64,000 nt of DNA from contig NZ_NRRS01000013.1 of NCBI RefSeq assembly GCF_016583795.1, positions 1-64,000 on the forward strand, in the 5' to 3' direction. Source of the DNA: Rhabdochromatium marinum (lineage in GTDB: Bacteria > Pseudomonadota > Gammaproteobacteria > Chromatiales > Chromatiaceae). The first letter of the stretch is position 1, and each line of letters begins with the position of its first letter. The translations under genes were made by a program, and so were the position numbers. Shown piece after piece: positions 19,197-29,478 of this stretch. The notes below the pieces were generated by a model. The model searched no databases, was not told the DNA's origin, and was given only the letters and a program-made list of their open reading frames with translations.

Positions 19197-22166
19197 TCAG
19201 GATACTTGCAGCGCCGCTTCGAGCCGCTGCAAGGGTTCTTCATACGGCTGGTTGCGGGCGATGGCCTGCTGAAGCGCATGAGCGGCTTTGGCAATGCTCA
19301 GAGCCTCAATGTCCTGCGCCGCCGTTCTGACCCGGTGCGCGATGGCAATGGCATCGGCCGCATAGCCTTGCGCGAGGGCCGCACGAATCTTCGCCAGTTG
19401 GGGCTGATGGGTGCGAGCAAAGTGGGTGATTGCGTTGGATGATGCGTCGGGGAATGCGCTAAGAGAGGCAGAGTCCTCCGAGTTGCTGCTGTGTGGCAGC
19501 CAGCGGCGCAAGACCGCCTGGAGCTGAGCTTCGTCGATGGGTTTGCTCAGACAGTCATTCATGCCAGCAGCGCGGAAGTGCTCAGCATCGCCAATCATGG
19601 CATAGGCGGTAATGGCAATCACCGGCAGCTCGGCCCAGCGCGGATCGGCCCGCAGCCGTTGCGTGGTTTCAATGCCGTTCAGACCCGGCATCTGGATGTC
19701 CATCAGCACGGCGTCAAAGGTATGCGGCTGTTCGAGGCGCTCGAGTACCGCGTAGCCATCGGCAACGGCTTCCACTTCAAGCCCCTGAGCTCGGAGGAAT
19801 TGAGTGGCGATGTCGCGATTCAGGGCGTGATCCTCGGCCAGCAGCACCCGGGTGCTCGGCGGGAAAGATGCCGCGGCTTTGGTTTGCGCCGGGCTGGATG
19901 CGGTGGTTACCACGTGCTCAGTTCGACCCAGTGCCTGCGTGATGGCTTCCAGCAGTGCCGTGCGATGCACGGGCTTCAGCAGGTGTGCATCAATGCGGGT
20001 GCTGGGCTGCGGGTGGGCGCGTGCACCATAGCCCGTTATCAGGACAACAGCCGGGGCACTGGCGGCCAGGTTGTCCATCGAGTCAAGGCTATCGAACCCG
20101 CAGGCCGCATCGAGCAGCAGCACCTGGTAGGCTTGGCCACGCTGGCTGGCGGCATCAAGCTGATGGCGTGCTTGCGCGGCTGTGTCGGTCAGAGTGACCC
20201 GGTAGCCGGCTTCGCTCAGCAGATCCGCCAGGATGCACTGTGTCAGCGGATGTGCTACCAGCAGCAGGATGGACAGCTGTCGTCGGGCCTGGCGTGCAGC
20301 GCCCGAGGTCACTGCGGGGGGCGCTTCCGGTGTGAAGTCAGGCGTCGCCTCTGGTGCTGTTGCGGCCGGGAGACTCAGCTCAGCGGTGAAACTGAAACGG
20401 CTGCCGTGCTCAGGGGTGCTGTCAACAGCAAGCCGGCCGCCCATTTGCTCGACCAGGTGCCGACTGATGGCCAGCCCCAGACCGGTGCCGGCGCCACTGC
20501 CAATATGATGCGGGCGGCGCGGATCATCGAGCTGCGTGAAAGGCTCAAACAGGCGCCGCCGATCCTGAGGGTTAATACCAATTCCGGTGTCCTCGACCGC
20601 AAAGCGCAACATAATACTCTGGTCTGTGGCGCGCAGGCGCTCGACACAGACCAGCACATGCCCGCGCTTGGTGAACTTAATCGCGTTATTGGTCAGATTA
20701 AGCAGAATCTGCCCCAGTCGGGTCGCATCGCCGCACAGCTGCTTGGGGATGCCGGGGCCAACGGCCAGCACGAATTCCAGCGCCTTTTCCTCGGCGCGAA
20801 TGGCGGTCAGGCTCACCAGTTGCGTGAAGACCTGCTCCAGCACAAAGGGTTTCTGCTCCAGCGCCACCTTGCCGGCTTCCATCTTGGAGATATCCAGGAT
20901 GTCGTTCAGGATGGTCAGCAGATAGTGCCCTGAGGCCAGAATCTGCTGCAAGTGTTGCGTCAGACGCGGCTCTGTCTCCTGTTTCAGCAGTAGTTGCGTC
21001 AGGCCGACAATACCAGCCATGGGGGTGCGGATTTCATGGCTGATATTGGCGAGAAAGGCACTCTTGGCGCGGTTGGCACGCTCAGCCTGCTCCTTGGCCT
21101 CGCGCAGGGAGTCTTCCAGCGCCTGCTGGGCGGTAACATCACGCGCGATGCCTTCGATGCCTTCGATGGCTTCGGCGGCGCTGGCATCCGGCGACGGTGT
21201 TTCGGAGCATTCAAGATGGTGCAGGTTTCCGTCCTGATCGCGCAGGGCGAGACGCACGCGATTGGACGCAACCGGGTCAGATGCCTGCGCCAAATCCAGC
21301 TGGTTGAACAGGTCAAGCGGCCGGTCGTGGAACTGTTGGCGGAATGCGGCCGGCGTATACCCCAGCACCTGCTGCACCGAGTCGCTAACAAAATTGATGC
21401 GGCCATCAATCGAGCGCGCATAGACGAAGTAGCCCGAGAGATTGTCAAGCAGACGCTGATAGCGCGCCTGATTGTGTTGCAAAGCGCGTTCGGCCTGCTG
21501 GCGGCGTGCGCTCTGGCGCTGGATCTGCCTGGTCAGGTTTAGCACGGCAATCCAGGCCAGCAGCAGCAGGATGCCGCCCAGCACTGCCTGGCTCAGCAGG
21601 TGGGTGCGGACATTCTGGCGCAGTTGCTGAAACAGGCGATCGTTGATCCAGAAGTGTCCGATGCCGATCAGGTGAAAATCGCGCGGATCCAACAAAGGAA
21701 TTTCGGTGCGAAAGCAATTGTGGCAGTCTGCTGAACCGGCCTGGAGCCTGGCAGTGGACGTGCGGTCATCACTCGGGGTGGCGCCACCTAACAGCGCAGT
21801 GTTGGGAGCCAGTTCCAGTTCCACGCGCACGAAAAAGGGCGTGTCGTGGTTGCGGTTGGTAAAGCTCAGGATTTCATCCAGGGCGTTAGTGAGCCGATCC
21901 GGTCGCTGCTGACGTTCTGCGGCCTGCAAGCGCTCGGCCAAACGCTCAGCCTGTGCCTGTGCCATGAGATCGGCCCGATCCTGGGCATCCTGCCGCAAGC
22001 CGGGTTCGAGGGCGAAATGCCAATAGCTCAGCGCCAGGGTGGCGAGCCCCAGCGCCAACAGCAGGAAGGCCAGGTTGATCCAGCGATGCAGCTGGTTTAT
22101 GCGTTGGTTGGCGATATTGGAGTGCCCGTTCGCCTGCACTCCCTGCCCTGGTGTTGTATACGCCAT
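19197..22166 (-). CDS. Membrane hybrid sensor histidine kinase (PAS, HisKA, HATPase, two receivers, Hpt)
   Basis: A 989-residue protein. A first membrane helix (about 31-50) and a second (about 190-210) flank a periplasmic sensor of about 140 residues containing a C-x2-C pair (SADCHNCF). A PAS domain (about 230-355) follows, then HisKA with the H box FLANISHEIRTPM and HATPase with the G2-type GAGTGLGLAISRHLVEQ. Receiver 1 (about 630-745) keeps the Asp (LLLDAACG) but lacks the N-terminal acidic pair (LLLVAHP), so it is probably a pseudo-receiver. Receiver 2 (about 770-885) is intact (VLLAEDHALN, LMDIQMPG, LSKPID). The C-terminal helices carry a His (AIAHRVRTAAQD) like a short Hpt domain. It likely phosphorylates a distant regulator. 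IS debris lies directly upstream. Confidence 0.9.
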   Translation of the reverse strand: MAYTTPGQGVQANGHSNIANQRINQLHRWINLAFLLLALGLATLALSYWHFALEPGLRQDAQDRADLMAQAQAERLAERLQAAERQQRPDRLTNALDEILSFTNRNHDTPFFVRVELELAPNTALLGGATPSDDRTSTARLQAGSADCHNCFRTEIPLLDPRDFHLIGIGHFWINDRLFQQLRQNVRTHLLSQAVLGGILLLLAWIAVLNLTRQIQRQSARRQQAERALQHNQARYQRLLDNLSGYFVYARSIDGRINFVSDSVQQVLGYTPAAFRQQFHDRPLDLFNQLDLAQASDPVASNRVRLALRDQDGNLHHLECSETPSPDASAAEAIEGIEGIARDVTAQQALEDSLREAKEQAERANRAKSAFLANISHEIRTPMAGIVGLTQLLLKQETEPRLTQHLQQILASGHYLLTILNDILDISKMEAGKVALEQKPFVLEQVFTQLVSLTAIRAEEKALEFVLAVGPGIPKQLCGDATRLGQILLNLTNNAIKFTKRGHVLVCVERLRATDQSIMLRFAVEDTGIGINPQDRRRLFEPFTQLDDPRRPHHIGSGAGTGLGLAISRHLVEQMGGRLAVDSTPEHGSRFSFTAELSLPAATAPEATPDFTPEAPPAVTSGAARQARRQLSILLLVAHPLTQCILADLLSEAGYRVTLTDTAAQARHQLDAASQRGQAYQVLLLDAACGFDSLDSMDNLAASAPAVVLITGYGARAHPQPSTRIDAHLLKPVHRTALLEAITQALGRTEHVVTTASSPAQTKAAASFPPSTRVLLAEDHALNRDIATQFLRAQGLEVEAVADGYAVLERLEQPHTFDAVLMDIQMPGLNGIETTQRLRADPRWAELPVIAITAYAMIGDAEHFRAAGMNDCLSKPIDEAQLQAVLRRWLPHSSNSEDSASLSAFPDASSNAITHFARTHQPQLAKIRAALAQGYAADAIAIAHRVRTAAQDIEALSIAKAAHALQQAIARNQPYEEPLQRLEAALQVS

Positions 22167-22349
22167 CCCTATGCTGAATCTCTTGAAGTCATGTCAACCG
22201 ATATCTATATTAGAAGCTGTCTGAAAGCCTAATTCCCCTTTCGATCAAGGGTCAAAGTCTTTGGAACAAAGTCCGAGACGCTTCCAGCTCATGAGGATAG
22301 CCGATGAGTTTTCTGGCGAGGGGGATCGAACAAGGTTCCTGGCGGGCCT

Positions 22350-22460
22350 GGGCGTCCACCGGCCGACTGGCGCCTCATCGTCAACGCCATCGCCTACCAA
22401 GCCAAGGCGGGCTGTCAGTGGCGGTTGTTGCTGCACGACGAATATTGCCCGGGTCACTGA
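22350..22460 (+). pseudogene. Fragment of an IS5-family transposase
   Basis: One plus-strand frame reads GRPPADWRLIVNAIAYQAKA then GCQWRLLLHDEYC and a stop. This matches the N-terminal part of IS5-type transposases (the pattern RLILNAI.Y..KTGCQWR.LP). The rest of the transposase, including the DDE residues, is missing. Confidence 0.65.
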
Positions 22461-22494
22461 TGAGCGGCTCAATGGCGCTCTGACTCCCTTCTTG

Positions 22495-22658
22495 ACCAGT
22501 GGTCGGCCAGAACTCGACAGCGGTTTCATGCGGCCAGTCTGGAGGGCGATCGCCCGCTGAGCACCGATATCGCCACGCTGGCTGGGGTGCTGCATGAGCA
22601 GGAGCTAGTGCTGCCGGGGCTTCCGGAGCTGGATACCACTGTCGCCAACGGATGCTGA
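22495..22658 (+). pseudogene. Coding-like remnant, origin unknown
   Basis: A plus-strand frame without a start reads FLDQWSARTRQRFHAA and then LSTDIATLAGVLHEQELVLP before a stop at about 22658. Composition and helix-like pattern look protein-coding, but I do not recognise the family. It directly follows the IS5 fragment and may be the tail of a gene cut by that insertion. Confidence 0.3.
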
Positions 22659-22679
22659 TGCTGGCTGTGTCGGCTTGAG

Positions 22680-23264
22680 TCACAGCTCCGAGTCCAGCTG
22701 TTTGGCAATACTCAGGAAAAAATTTTGCAGCTCTAGTCCGCTCGCTTGTAGAGCTTTGGCGTTGACGTAAGGCTCGACCCGGGCGCCGATGAATAATCCA
22801 GCGGCGACACCCCGTTTAACATCGGCCTCGAACGGAGAAAACAACAGGCAATTATGGCGGATGCTGAAACTTTGTAGTCGTTGCAAGGTTGCCAATGGGA
22901 GCCGTGGTTCGGTGATGAAGATGGCCGCTGGCGGCGTGGTGGAAAACTCCGACAGGGTCGGGTTATTACTGAGCACGATATGCAGGGAATACTTCAGCAG
23001 CCCGCCGGGTTGGGCAAGATGCTGTCGATAGCGCTTAGCAGCTGAGGCCTCATGGCCATAAAAGAGCACAATCAGCAGATGCTGCTGCGGGTCAAGCTTG
23101 CGGCTGAGTTGCTGATCCGCCGCTAGGGTGGCGCGAAAGATTTTCAGGCCAATTTCAACCCGGCGCTGTTCACTGGCGCTGGCGGCCAACACATGCTGTC
23201 CGCTGGCCATCAGCCCGCCTCCAAGCAGTACCAACAGGATGATCAGCCGCATCATGGCTGTCAT
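22680..23264 (-). CDS. YfiR-like (DUF4154) periplasmic protein
   Basis: About 194 residues from the ATG at 23264; further ATGs at 23255 and 23252 are also possible. A hydrophobic signal peptide (RLIILLVLLGGGLMASG ... VLAAS) directs export. The C-terminal pattern GVAAGLFIGARVEPYVN then ALQASGLELQNFFLSIAK matches DUF4154/YfiR, the small periplasmic proteins that in YfiBNR restrain a membrane cyclase. A longer frame to 23360 adds a tail without signal character. It lies 68-164 bases downstream of the TonB-dependent receptor, on the same strand, and upstream of a membrane hybrid kinase. It may relay a signal between receptor and kinase. Function is inferred. Confidence 0.75.
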   Translation of the reverse strand: MTAMMRLIILLVLLGGGLMASGQHVLAASASEQRRVEIGLKIFRATLAADQQLSRKLDPQQHLLIVLFYGHEASAAKRYRQHLAQPGGLLKYSLHIVLSNNPTLSEFSTTPPAAIFITEPRLPLATLQRLQSFSIRHNCLLFSPFEADVKRGVAAGLFIGARVEPYVNAKALQASGLELQNFFLSIAKQLDSEL

Positions 23265-23428
23265 CCGATCACATGAAGCATGCAATGCGCTATGCAGCAG
23301 CACGCTGGCTGAATACACAAAAAGGCATCTTATAGGCGACAAAGGCGACAAATAGAGCACGCTTTATAGAACATCCTGTCGAAAGCTTGCAGACACTTGT
23401 GGTATTGCGACGGCTGTGCGAACCGCCT

Positions 23429-25561
23429 TTAGGGAAGAGTGTAAGAAATCTGTGCCCAAAATGCACGGCTTTCCATGACCGGGTAATCCTGCTCGTAAGT
23501 GTCCATCGGCGCTGGTGAGCGAATGGAGGCATTGAGCAGATTGGTTGCACCAGCGCGCAGCGTTAGTCCTTTGGCGCCAAGATTAAACCAATTCAGGGTC
23601 AGGGAGAGATCGTTGTAGCCACTCAGAGGGTCGGTCCGCGTATCCAGCGGGTCGCGTGCCCGCTCACCGACATAGCGCCAACGCCCGGTCAGTAGCAGGT
23701 CTTTGCGGGGATAGTAGAAGACAGCGAGATTACCAAGCCACTGAGTGGAATTAGGGATAGGAGCATTGGTTTCTTTGTTTAGGGTGTCCGCATAGCTCAG
23801 GTTGGCCTCGATCTTCAGGTTGCGCCAGAGTCGCTGCTCCCATTCCAATTCGACGCCTTGCAAACGCTCTTTGCCGCGGTTCAGGATGGCATCCGGAGTA
23901 GACACGATGACATCAAATAGCTCGGAATAATAGAGCGTCAGGCGGGCAACGGTGTCGGATTGGCGAAAAATGTAACCAAGCTCGGATGTGCGTACCTGTT
24001 GCGGGCTGTCAGGATATTCCTGCTCGGCCGGAGGCATGGGAACATAGGTACGCTGAAACAGCGAGGGTGGGAAGAAGGCGCCGGCGACTTGCGCTTTAAC
24101 CAAGTGCCGGTCATTCAGCCGCCACACAGCCGCCAGTCGAGGAGAAAAACTGTCCCGAACGTCGCTGTAATGATCGTATCGCGCACCAAAGGTTAGATCG
24201 AGATTTGCAAGGATGGACCATTCATCCTGGAGGACCAGGCTATGGATGCTGCGCCAGGCATCCGGATCGAGCGGTGCGTATTCCCCGGAATAGCGCTTCA
24301 TGACCGGCAGGGGTTCTAAAGTGAAGATATCCATGTTATAGGCGCGCCAGGTGTCGAGCACCTTCTCTTTGGCCATGCTCAGTTCGACGCGCCAGCGGTG
24401 ATGCAACCAGCCGGTCCATTCCAGGAAGGCATCGGCCTCGGTGCGTTGGGATGCGATATAGCGCTCGGCGTCCAAGCCATCCGGTAGTGCTGGACTAACA
24501 CCTGGTATGGCAGGCGCTCCGGGAGGCCGGAAACATTGGTCTAAATCGGTGGTTCTCTGGTTCCAGTACAGTGTCAGAGCACCATTTAGATGTTCCCGAG
24601 GCGAAAAATTGATCTCGCCTTGGACGACCCATTGGGTGGTATCCAAACCGTCTGTTTTGGATCTTGCCACCGGAAGCACCCCGCTGACACCAAAAAACGG
24701 ATCCTGGTGAATCGACTGATACTGAGCAAACAGCGACGCCTGGGCGGCCTCGACTTTGAGTTGGGCGAAGCCATAGTCACGGCCGTTATCCACCGGGCCG
24801 GGGGCATTGGAAACGCTGGTCAGTCCGACCCTATCGAGCACATCGCTTTCGACCCACAGGTCGGCACCGCGAGTGTTCCAGCCGGCCAGATTCAGCCTGA
24901 CCGACAGATCGCGTTCAGGGGCGTCGAAGCGGTAGACCGCACCGGCTTCGGTGGTGCCATCCTCGCCATAGCGCAGATGAAGCTGCGGTTGTGCGCTGGT
25001 GATGATGTTGATTAAACCAGCAAATGCGGATTCACCATACAGTGCTGAACCGGGTCCGCGGATGACCTCAATGCGATCCACCTGCATGATAGGCAGCTCA
25101 AAGTAACTCGCGTTTCCGGTGGCTCCTGTATTTAATGGCACAGAGTCAATCATGACGCCGACATCAACATTGCCATTATCCAGGCCGCGAAACGATGTTT
25201 TTCTGCGACCATCATTACGCAGATTCACCGTAACTCCTGGTACCAGAGTTAAAGCCTCAGCGACCGTTCGAACCCCCAGGGCCAGCATCTCTTCGCGTCG
25301 CAGAATGGTGACAATGCCAGGCACATAGTCGGCATTCATGCGCGTTTTGGTGGCAATCTCTGTGGCGTCAGCAAGCACACCAAGGATTTGGGATTCCAGT
25401 GACTGGGGTTCAGGCTCTTGATCTCGCACATTGGCGAGTCTCATGGCCTCACGGCCTGCGGCAGATTCCGGCACCGACAGACCTGCGGCGCCGGTTAGCC
25501 CAGCGCACAGCAGGGCGAGCAGGCCATGACTCACTCGGGGCATCCGTCGGGGGCTGTCCAT
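23429..25561 (-). CDS. TonB-dependent outer-membrane receptor
   Basis: A 710-residue protein with an N-terminal signal peptide (GLLALLCAGLTGAAGLS). The plug domain (about 65-180) includes VPGIVTILRREEMLALGVRT, FRGLDNGNVDVGVMIDSVPL and VDRIEVIRGPGSALYGESAF. The beta-barrel ends with an aromatic-rich strand (AFWAQISYTLP), though its last residue is Pro instead of the usual Phe. The ligand cannot be read from sequence. It is first in a minus-strand set with a DUF4154 protein and a hybrid kinase, a grouping that argues for sensing or regulated uptake over constitutive siderophore import. No Fur-like site was recognised upstream. Confidence 0.92.
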   Translation of the reverse strand: MDSPRRMPRVSHGLLALLCAGLTGAAGLSVPESAAGREAMRLANVRDQEPEPQSLESQILGVLADATEIATKTRMNADYVPGIVTILRREEMLALGVRTVAEALTLVPGVTVNLRNDGRRKTSFRGLDNGNVDVGVMIDSVPLNTGATGNASYFELPIMQVDRIEVIRGPGSALYGESAFAGLINIITSAQPQLHLRYGEDGTTEAGAVYRFDAPERDLSVRLNLAGWNTRGADLWVESDVLDRVGLTSVSNAPGPVDNGRDYGFAQLKVEAAQASLFAQYQSIHQDPFFGVSGVLPVARSKTDGLDTTQWVVQGEINFSPREHLNGALTLYWNQRTTDLDQCFRPPGAPAIPGVSPALPDGLDAERYIASQRTEADAFLEWTGWLHHRWRVELSMAKEKVLDTWRAYNMDIFTLEPLPVMKRYSGEYAPLDPDAWRSIHSLVLQDEWSILANLDLTFGARYDHYSDVRDSFSPRLAAVWRLNDRHLVKAQVAGAFFPPSLFQRTYVPMPPAEQEYPDSPQQVRTSELGYIFRQSDTVARLTLYYSELFDVIVSTPDAILNRGKERLQGVELEWEQRLWRNLKIEANLSYADTLNKETNAPIPNSTQWLGNLAVFYYPRKDLLLTGRWRYVGERARDPLDTRTDPLSGYNDLSLTLNWFNLGAKGLTLRAGATNLLNASIRSPAPMDTYEQDYPVMESRAFWAQISYTLP

Positions 25562-25593
25562 CGTTGCATCTTGACCCTCTGCTCGGTTAGACG

Positions 25594-26838
25594 TTAGCTC
25601 ACTGCCGCCACCCCGCTAGCAATGGCGGCCTGAGCCACGGCGGCTGGCACTCGTTCACCCAGACGCGGGTCGAAGGGTTTGGGGATGATGTAATCAGGAC
25701 CGAATTCCAGTGCTTTGAGGTCATAGGCTTGCAGCACTTCCGCCGGCACGGGTTCGCGCGCCAGGCTGCGCAGGGCTTCCACCGCCGCGATCTGCATCTC
25801 CTGATTGATACGCGAGGCACGCACATCGAGCGCACCGCGAAAAATGAAGGGAAAGCCGAGCACATTGTTGACCTGATTGGGATAATCCGAGCGACCGGTC
25901 GCCATGATCAGATCATTGCGCACCTTGAATGCCTGGCTGGGGCGAATTTCCGGAATCGGATTGGACAGCGCAAACACAATGGGTTTGGGCGCCATGGAGG
26001 CCAGCATAGCATCGCTGATCAGATCGGGACCGGAGACGCCGATGAAGACATCGGCTCCCTGCATGGCATCGCTCAGGGTGCGCTTGTCGGTCGGGTTGGC
26101 AATCTCGGCCTTGAACGGATTGAGATCCTTACGATCGGGATGGATCACGCCTTGGCGATCGAGGGTAAAGATGTTCCCAATGTGCGCGCCGAGGCTCAGC
26201 AGCAGATGAATGGCCGCGATGCCGGCGGCGCCGGCACCGAGGATGACGATCTTGGCATCACTCAGGGTTTTGCCCTGCAATTCCAACGCATTGAGCAGGC
26301 CGGCGGCAATAATAATGGCGGTGCCATGCTGGTCGTCGTGAAACACCGGAATGTCCAGGCGCTCAATTAGGCGTCGTTCAATGTCGAAGCAATGCGGCGC
26401 GGCAATGTCTTCCAGATTGATCCCACCAAAGGTGGGCGCGATGTGCGCCACGGTGTCGATAAACTCATCAGGAGTATCGGCCTTGACTTCGATATCGAAG
26501 CAATCAATATCAGCGAAACGCTTAAACAACACCGCCTTGCCTTCCATGACCGGCTTGCCGGCCAGAGCGCCAACATTACCCAGACCCAGCACGGCGGTGC
26601 CGTCGGTGATCACCGCCACCAGATTGCCCTTGTTGGTGTAGCGGTAGGCCTCGGCCGGGTCGGTATGAATGCGCCGCACCGGCTCAGCGACACCGGGGGT
26701 ATAGGCCAAAGCGAGTTGATGCTGAGTGCTGGCCGGCTTGGTAATTTCGGTGGCGATTTTGCCGGGCTTGGGCTCGGCATGATAGGTCAGTGCCTCGGCA
26801 TTCAATCCAGCGTCTTCAGCGGCGGTGTCGGTGGTCAC
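25594..26838 (-). CDS. NAD(P)-dependent malic enzyme (short form)
   Basis: A 414-residue cytosolic enzyme that oxidatively decarboxylates malate to pyruvate. Visible landmarks are [32 protein letters not shown] (nucleotide/metal region), [20 protein letters not shown] followed by QHGTA, and the Rossmann turn [16 protein letters not shown]. It lacks the phosphotransacetylase-like C-terminal domain of MaeB proteins, so it is the short bacterial type. The start is GTG at 26838, supported by AAAAAGGAG ending about ten bases upstream. The cofactor choice (NAD or NADP) cannot be decided. Confidence 0.92.
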   Translation of the reverse strand: MTTDTAAEDAGLNAEALTYHAEPKPGKIATEITKPASTQHQLALAYTPGVAEPVRRIHTDPAEAYRYTNKGNLVAVITDGTAVLGLGNVGALAGKPVMEGKAVLFKRFADIDCFDIEVKADTPDEFIDTVAHIAPTFGGINLEDIAAPHCFDIERRLIERLDIPVFHDDQHGTAIIIAAGLLNALELQGKTLSDAKIVILGAGAAGIAAIHLLLSLGAHIGNIFTLDRQGVIHPDRKDLNPFKAEIANPTDKRTLSDAMQGADVFIGVSGPDLISDAMLASMAPKPIVFALSNPIPEIRPSQAFKVRNDLIMATGRSDYPNQVNNVLGFPFIFRGALDVRASRINQEMQIAAVEALRSLAREPVPAEVLQAYDLKALEFGPDYIIPKPFDPRLGERVPAAVAQAAIASGVAAVS

Positions 26839-26874
26839 GGTATTCTTCTCCTTTTTGTGTTCAAAAATGACGGT

Positions 26875-27870
26875 TTAGTGCGGCAGTTTCCGCAAGCGCC
26901 GCGCAATCTGCTGTAAATCATCCCAGCCACGCGCCTTCTCGGTTGGGGAACGCAGGTAGTAAGAGGGGTGATAGGTGACCAGCACCGGGATCTGGCTGGG
27001 GCCGAATGAGTGCCAGCGCCCACGTAAATCGCGCAGGGAGGCGCTGGTCTGTAATAGCGCCTGTGCCGCAATGCGCCCCAGACAGACCAGCAGGTGCGGT
27101 TCAACAAGTTCAATCTGCCGCTCGATAAAGGCGCGACAGGCGGCGATTTCTTCCGGTTGCGGATCGCGGTTATAGGGCGGGCGACACTTGATAATGTTGC
27201 CGATATAGACCTGTTCGCGGGGCAGCTCGATGGCTGTTAGCATGCGCGTCAACAATTGACCGGCATTGCCGACGAATGGTTCGCCCTGGCGATCCTCATC
27301 CGCTCCCGGCGCCTCACCAACCAGCATCAGGCTGGCTTGGCGGTCACCGCTGCCAAAGACGGTGCGGTTGCGTCGGGTGCAGAGTTGACAGGCCTGACAG
27401 TTGGCGACGGCACTTTCGAGTGCCGGCCAATCCAGGTCTGTGACGGGTGTTGCTGGGGGTTGATTGGTGGCTGAGGTGTTCTGTTTAGGCTTGACGCCTG
27501 TTTGAGAAGCGGCTGGTGGCGTGGATGCCGGAGGCTTGGCTGGAGTAGTGGTGCGCGGCGAGGCGGGAGCGCCCTGTAAGAGTGCTGCCCGCGCCGCCGC
27601 AATACCTGCGTGAGCGCTGGAGCTGGTGGACTTGGCTGACTGAGTGTTGGGTTGCACCCTTGGGCCACTGCCCTGCTCATTGGCTGGATGCTGTGGCGCA
27701 CGTACATCGCTGGTGTTGGCTACAAAGTGAGGAGACGACGGGGCTGCTGCGTCTTCCAATGCCCAGTCATTCTCAACAGCCACGCTCATGGCATCGGCGT
27801 CCGTGCCGCGTTGGCGCCACAGGACCACGCCCATGGCTTTGAGATACTGGCGGCTGCGGGCTCGCTCCAT
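26875..27870 (-). CDS. Family 4 uracil-DNA glycosylase with Fe-S cluster
   Basis: A 331-residue protein. Residues 1-145 are a Pro/Ala/Ser-rich, probably disordered leader. The catalytic domain begins at about 147. Four Cys positions fit the family 4 cluster: C158 and C161 (NCQACQLC), then C229 ([16 protein letters not shown]) and C245 (AACRAF), spaced 16 apart as in thermophilic UDGs. Motif A is [17 protein letters not shown] (about 185) and the late motif is [10 protein letters not shown]. It removes uracil arising from cytosine deamination. A third extra Cys (C164) is present. The gene lies between malic enzyme and leuA on the same strand, 36 bases before the malic enzyme start. Confidence 0.92.
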   Translation of the reverse strand: MERARSRQYLKAMGVVLWRQRGTDADAMSVAVENDWALEDAAAPSSPHFVANTSDVRAPQHPANEQGSGPRVQPNTQSAKSTSSSAHAGIAAARAALLQGAPASPRTTTPAKPPASTPPAASQTGVKPKQNTSATNQPPATPVTDLDWPALESAVANCQACQLCTRRNRTVFGSGDRQASLMLVGEAPGADEDRQGEPFVGNAGQLLTRMLTAIELPREQVYIGNIIKCRPPYNRDPQPEEIAACRAFIERQIELVEPHLLVCLGRIAAQALLQTSASLRDLRGRWHSFGPSQIPVLVTYHPSYYLRSPTEKARGWDDLQQIARRLRKLPH

Positions 27871-27911
27871 GATGTTCTGAGGCGGTTGAGCGCTGCGCTG
27901 ACCGGAAAGAC

Positions 27912-29462
27912 TCAGACGTCGCCCTGCTGCGGATGTTCGCGCTTGCGTGGTTGCAGGATCTTGTTCACTGCGTTGATATAAGCCTTGGCCGAAGCGATGA
28001 CAATGTCGGTATCCGCGCCCTGGCCGTTGGCGATGCGCCCACCCTTCTCAAGCCGTACCGTGACCTCGCCAAGCGCATCGGTGCCGCTGGTGATCGCATT
28101 GACCGAATACAGCTTGAGCGTAGTCTGGGTATCAATAACGGATTCGATGGCCTTGAACGTGGCATCCACCGGGCCGCCACCACTGGCGGTGCCCTGGATT
28201 TCCTCTCCGTCTAACACCAGGGTAATCTGCGCTTGGGGAATCTCACCTGTCTCCGAACAGACTCGCATGGAACTCAGCTTGAGCCGTTCATTGGTGGCAT
28301 CCAGCGTGGCATCCGTGACCAGGGCTTGCAGGTCTTCATCGAAAATTTCGTGCTTCTTGTCGGCCAGATCTTTGAAGCGGCTGAAGGCGGCGTTAAGTTC
28401 TTCATCAGAGTCAAAGGACACGCCCAGTTCCAGCAAGCGCATGCGAAAGGCGTTGCGGCCCGAATGCTTGCCGAGCACCATGCGGTTTTCGTTCCAGCCA
28501 ACATCCTGGGCGCGCATGATTTCGTAGGTTTCGCGGTGTTTGAGCACCCCGTCCTGATGAATGCCAGACTCATGCGCAAAAGCATTGGCACCGACGATGG
28601 CCTTGTTCGGCTGAATTGGAAAGCCGGTAATGCTGGAGACCAGCCGCGAGCAGGGAACGATCTGGGTGCTGTCGATGCCGGTCTGGCAGTCGAACAGATC
28701 CTGGCGTACTTTGACTGTCATCACCACTTCTTCAAGCGATGCGTTGCCGGCACGCTCGCCCAATCCATTGATGGTGCACTCAACCTGGCGTGCGCCATTG
28801 CGTACCGCTGTCAGGGAGTTAGCCACCGCCAACCCGAGGTCATTGTGACAATGTACCGAGAAGATTGCCTTGTCGGCATTGGGAATCCGTTCGCGCAGGG
28901 TCGCGATGGTCTGACCAAACTGATGTGGAATGGCATAGCCAACGGTGTCGGGGATATTCAGCGTGCGTGCGCCGGCATCGATCACCGCCTCAAGGATGCG
29001 GCACAGAAAATCAATGTCCGAACGCCCAGCATCCTCGGGGGAGAATTCCACATCATCGGTGTACTGCCGCGCACGCTTAACTGCATGCACCGCCTGCTCG
29101 ACGACCTGATCTGGCGTCATGCGCAGCTTCTTTTCCATGTGGATCGGCGAGGTGGCGATGAAGGTATGAATGCGCCCTGAGGTGGCATTGCGCAGCGCTT
29201 CACCGGCGCGGTCAATATCCTTGTCCAGTGCCCGTGCCAGCGCGCAGACGGTTGAATCCTTGATGGTTTCCGCTACCGCCTTGACTGCCTCGAAATCTCC
29301 GGGGCTTGCAATCGGAAAGCCGGCCTCGATGACATCAACGCGGAGCTTTTCAAGCGCGCGGGCGATGCGCACCTTCTCATCTTTGGTCATGGAGGCGCCG
29401 GGGCTTTGCTCACCATCGCGCAGGGTGGTGTCGAAAATAATCAGTCGTTGGTTATCGCTCAT
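27912..29462 (-). CDS. leuA: 2-isopropylmalate synthase (leucine biosynthesis)
   Basis: A 516-residue enzyme condensing acetyl-CoA with 2-oxoisovalerate, the first committed step to leucine. The N-terminal TIM barrel shows [16 protein letters not shown] and the metal-binding [33 protein letters not shown] is also typical. The C-terminal regulatory domain (about 390-505), which binds leucine, is present, as expected for a full-length LeuA. It starts 16 bases after the type I secretion adaptor stop, but the functions are unrelated, so any read-through is incidental. No leuBCD genes are nearby. Confidence 0.96.
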   Translation of the reverse strand: MSDNQRLIIFDTTLRDGEQSPGASMTKDEKVRIARALEKLRVDVIEAGFPIASPGDFEAVKAVAETIKDSTVCALARALDKDIDRAGEALRNATSGRIHTFIATSPIHMEKKLRMTPDQVVEQAVHAVKRARQYTDDVEFSPEDAGRSDIDFLCRILEAVIDAGARTLNIPDTVGYAIPHQFGQTIATLRERIPNADKAIFSVHCHNDLGLAVANSLTAVRNGARQVECTINGLGERAGNASLEEVVMTVKVRQDLFDCQTGIDSTQIVPCSRLVSSITGFPIQPNKAIVGANAFAHESGIHQDGVLKHRETYEIMRAQDVGWNENRMVLGKHSGRNAFRMRLLELGVSFDSDEELNAAFSRFKDLADKKHEIFDEDLQALVTDATLDATNERLKLSSMRVCSETGEIPQAQITLVLDGEEIQGTASGGGPVDATFKAIESVIDTQTTLKLYSVNAITSGTDALGEVTVRLEKGGRIANGQGADTDIVIASAKAYINAVNKILQPRKREHPQQGDV

Positions 29463-29478
29463 ATTCGTGCCGAGTAAC

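Larger units (their letters stand above)
22167..22679. other. 513-bp gene-free zone with insertion-sequence debris
   Basis: No intact gene. It holds a piece of an IS5-type transposase (22350-22460), a second short coding-like remnant of unknown origin (22495-22658), and about 180 bases before them with nothing recognised except whatever promoter serves the hybrid kinase. No terminal repeats or target duplications could be paired. Confidence 0.6.

Noticed and set aside
19491-20933. 480-codon open frame antisense to the hybrid kinase
   Set aside because: The kinase motifs on the other strand are intact; the antisense product has no family features.
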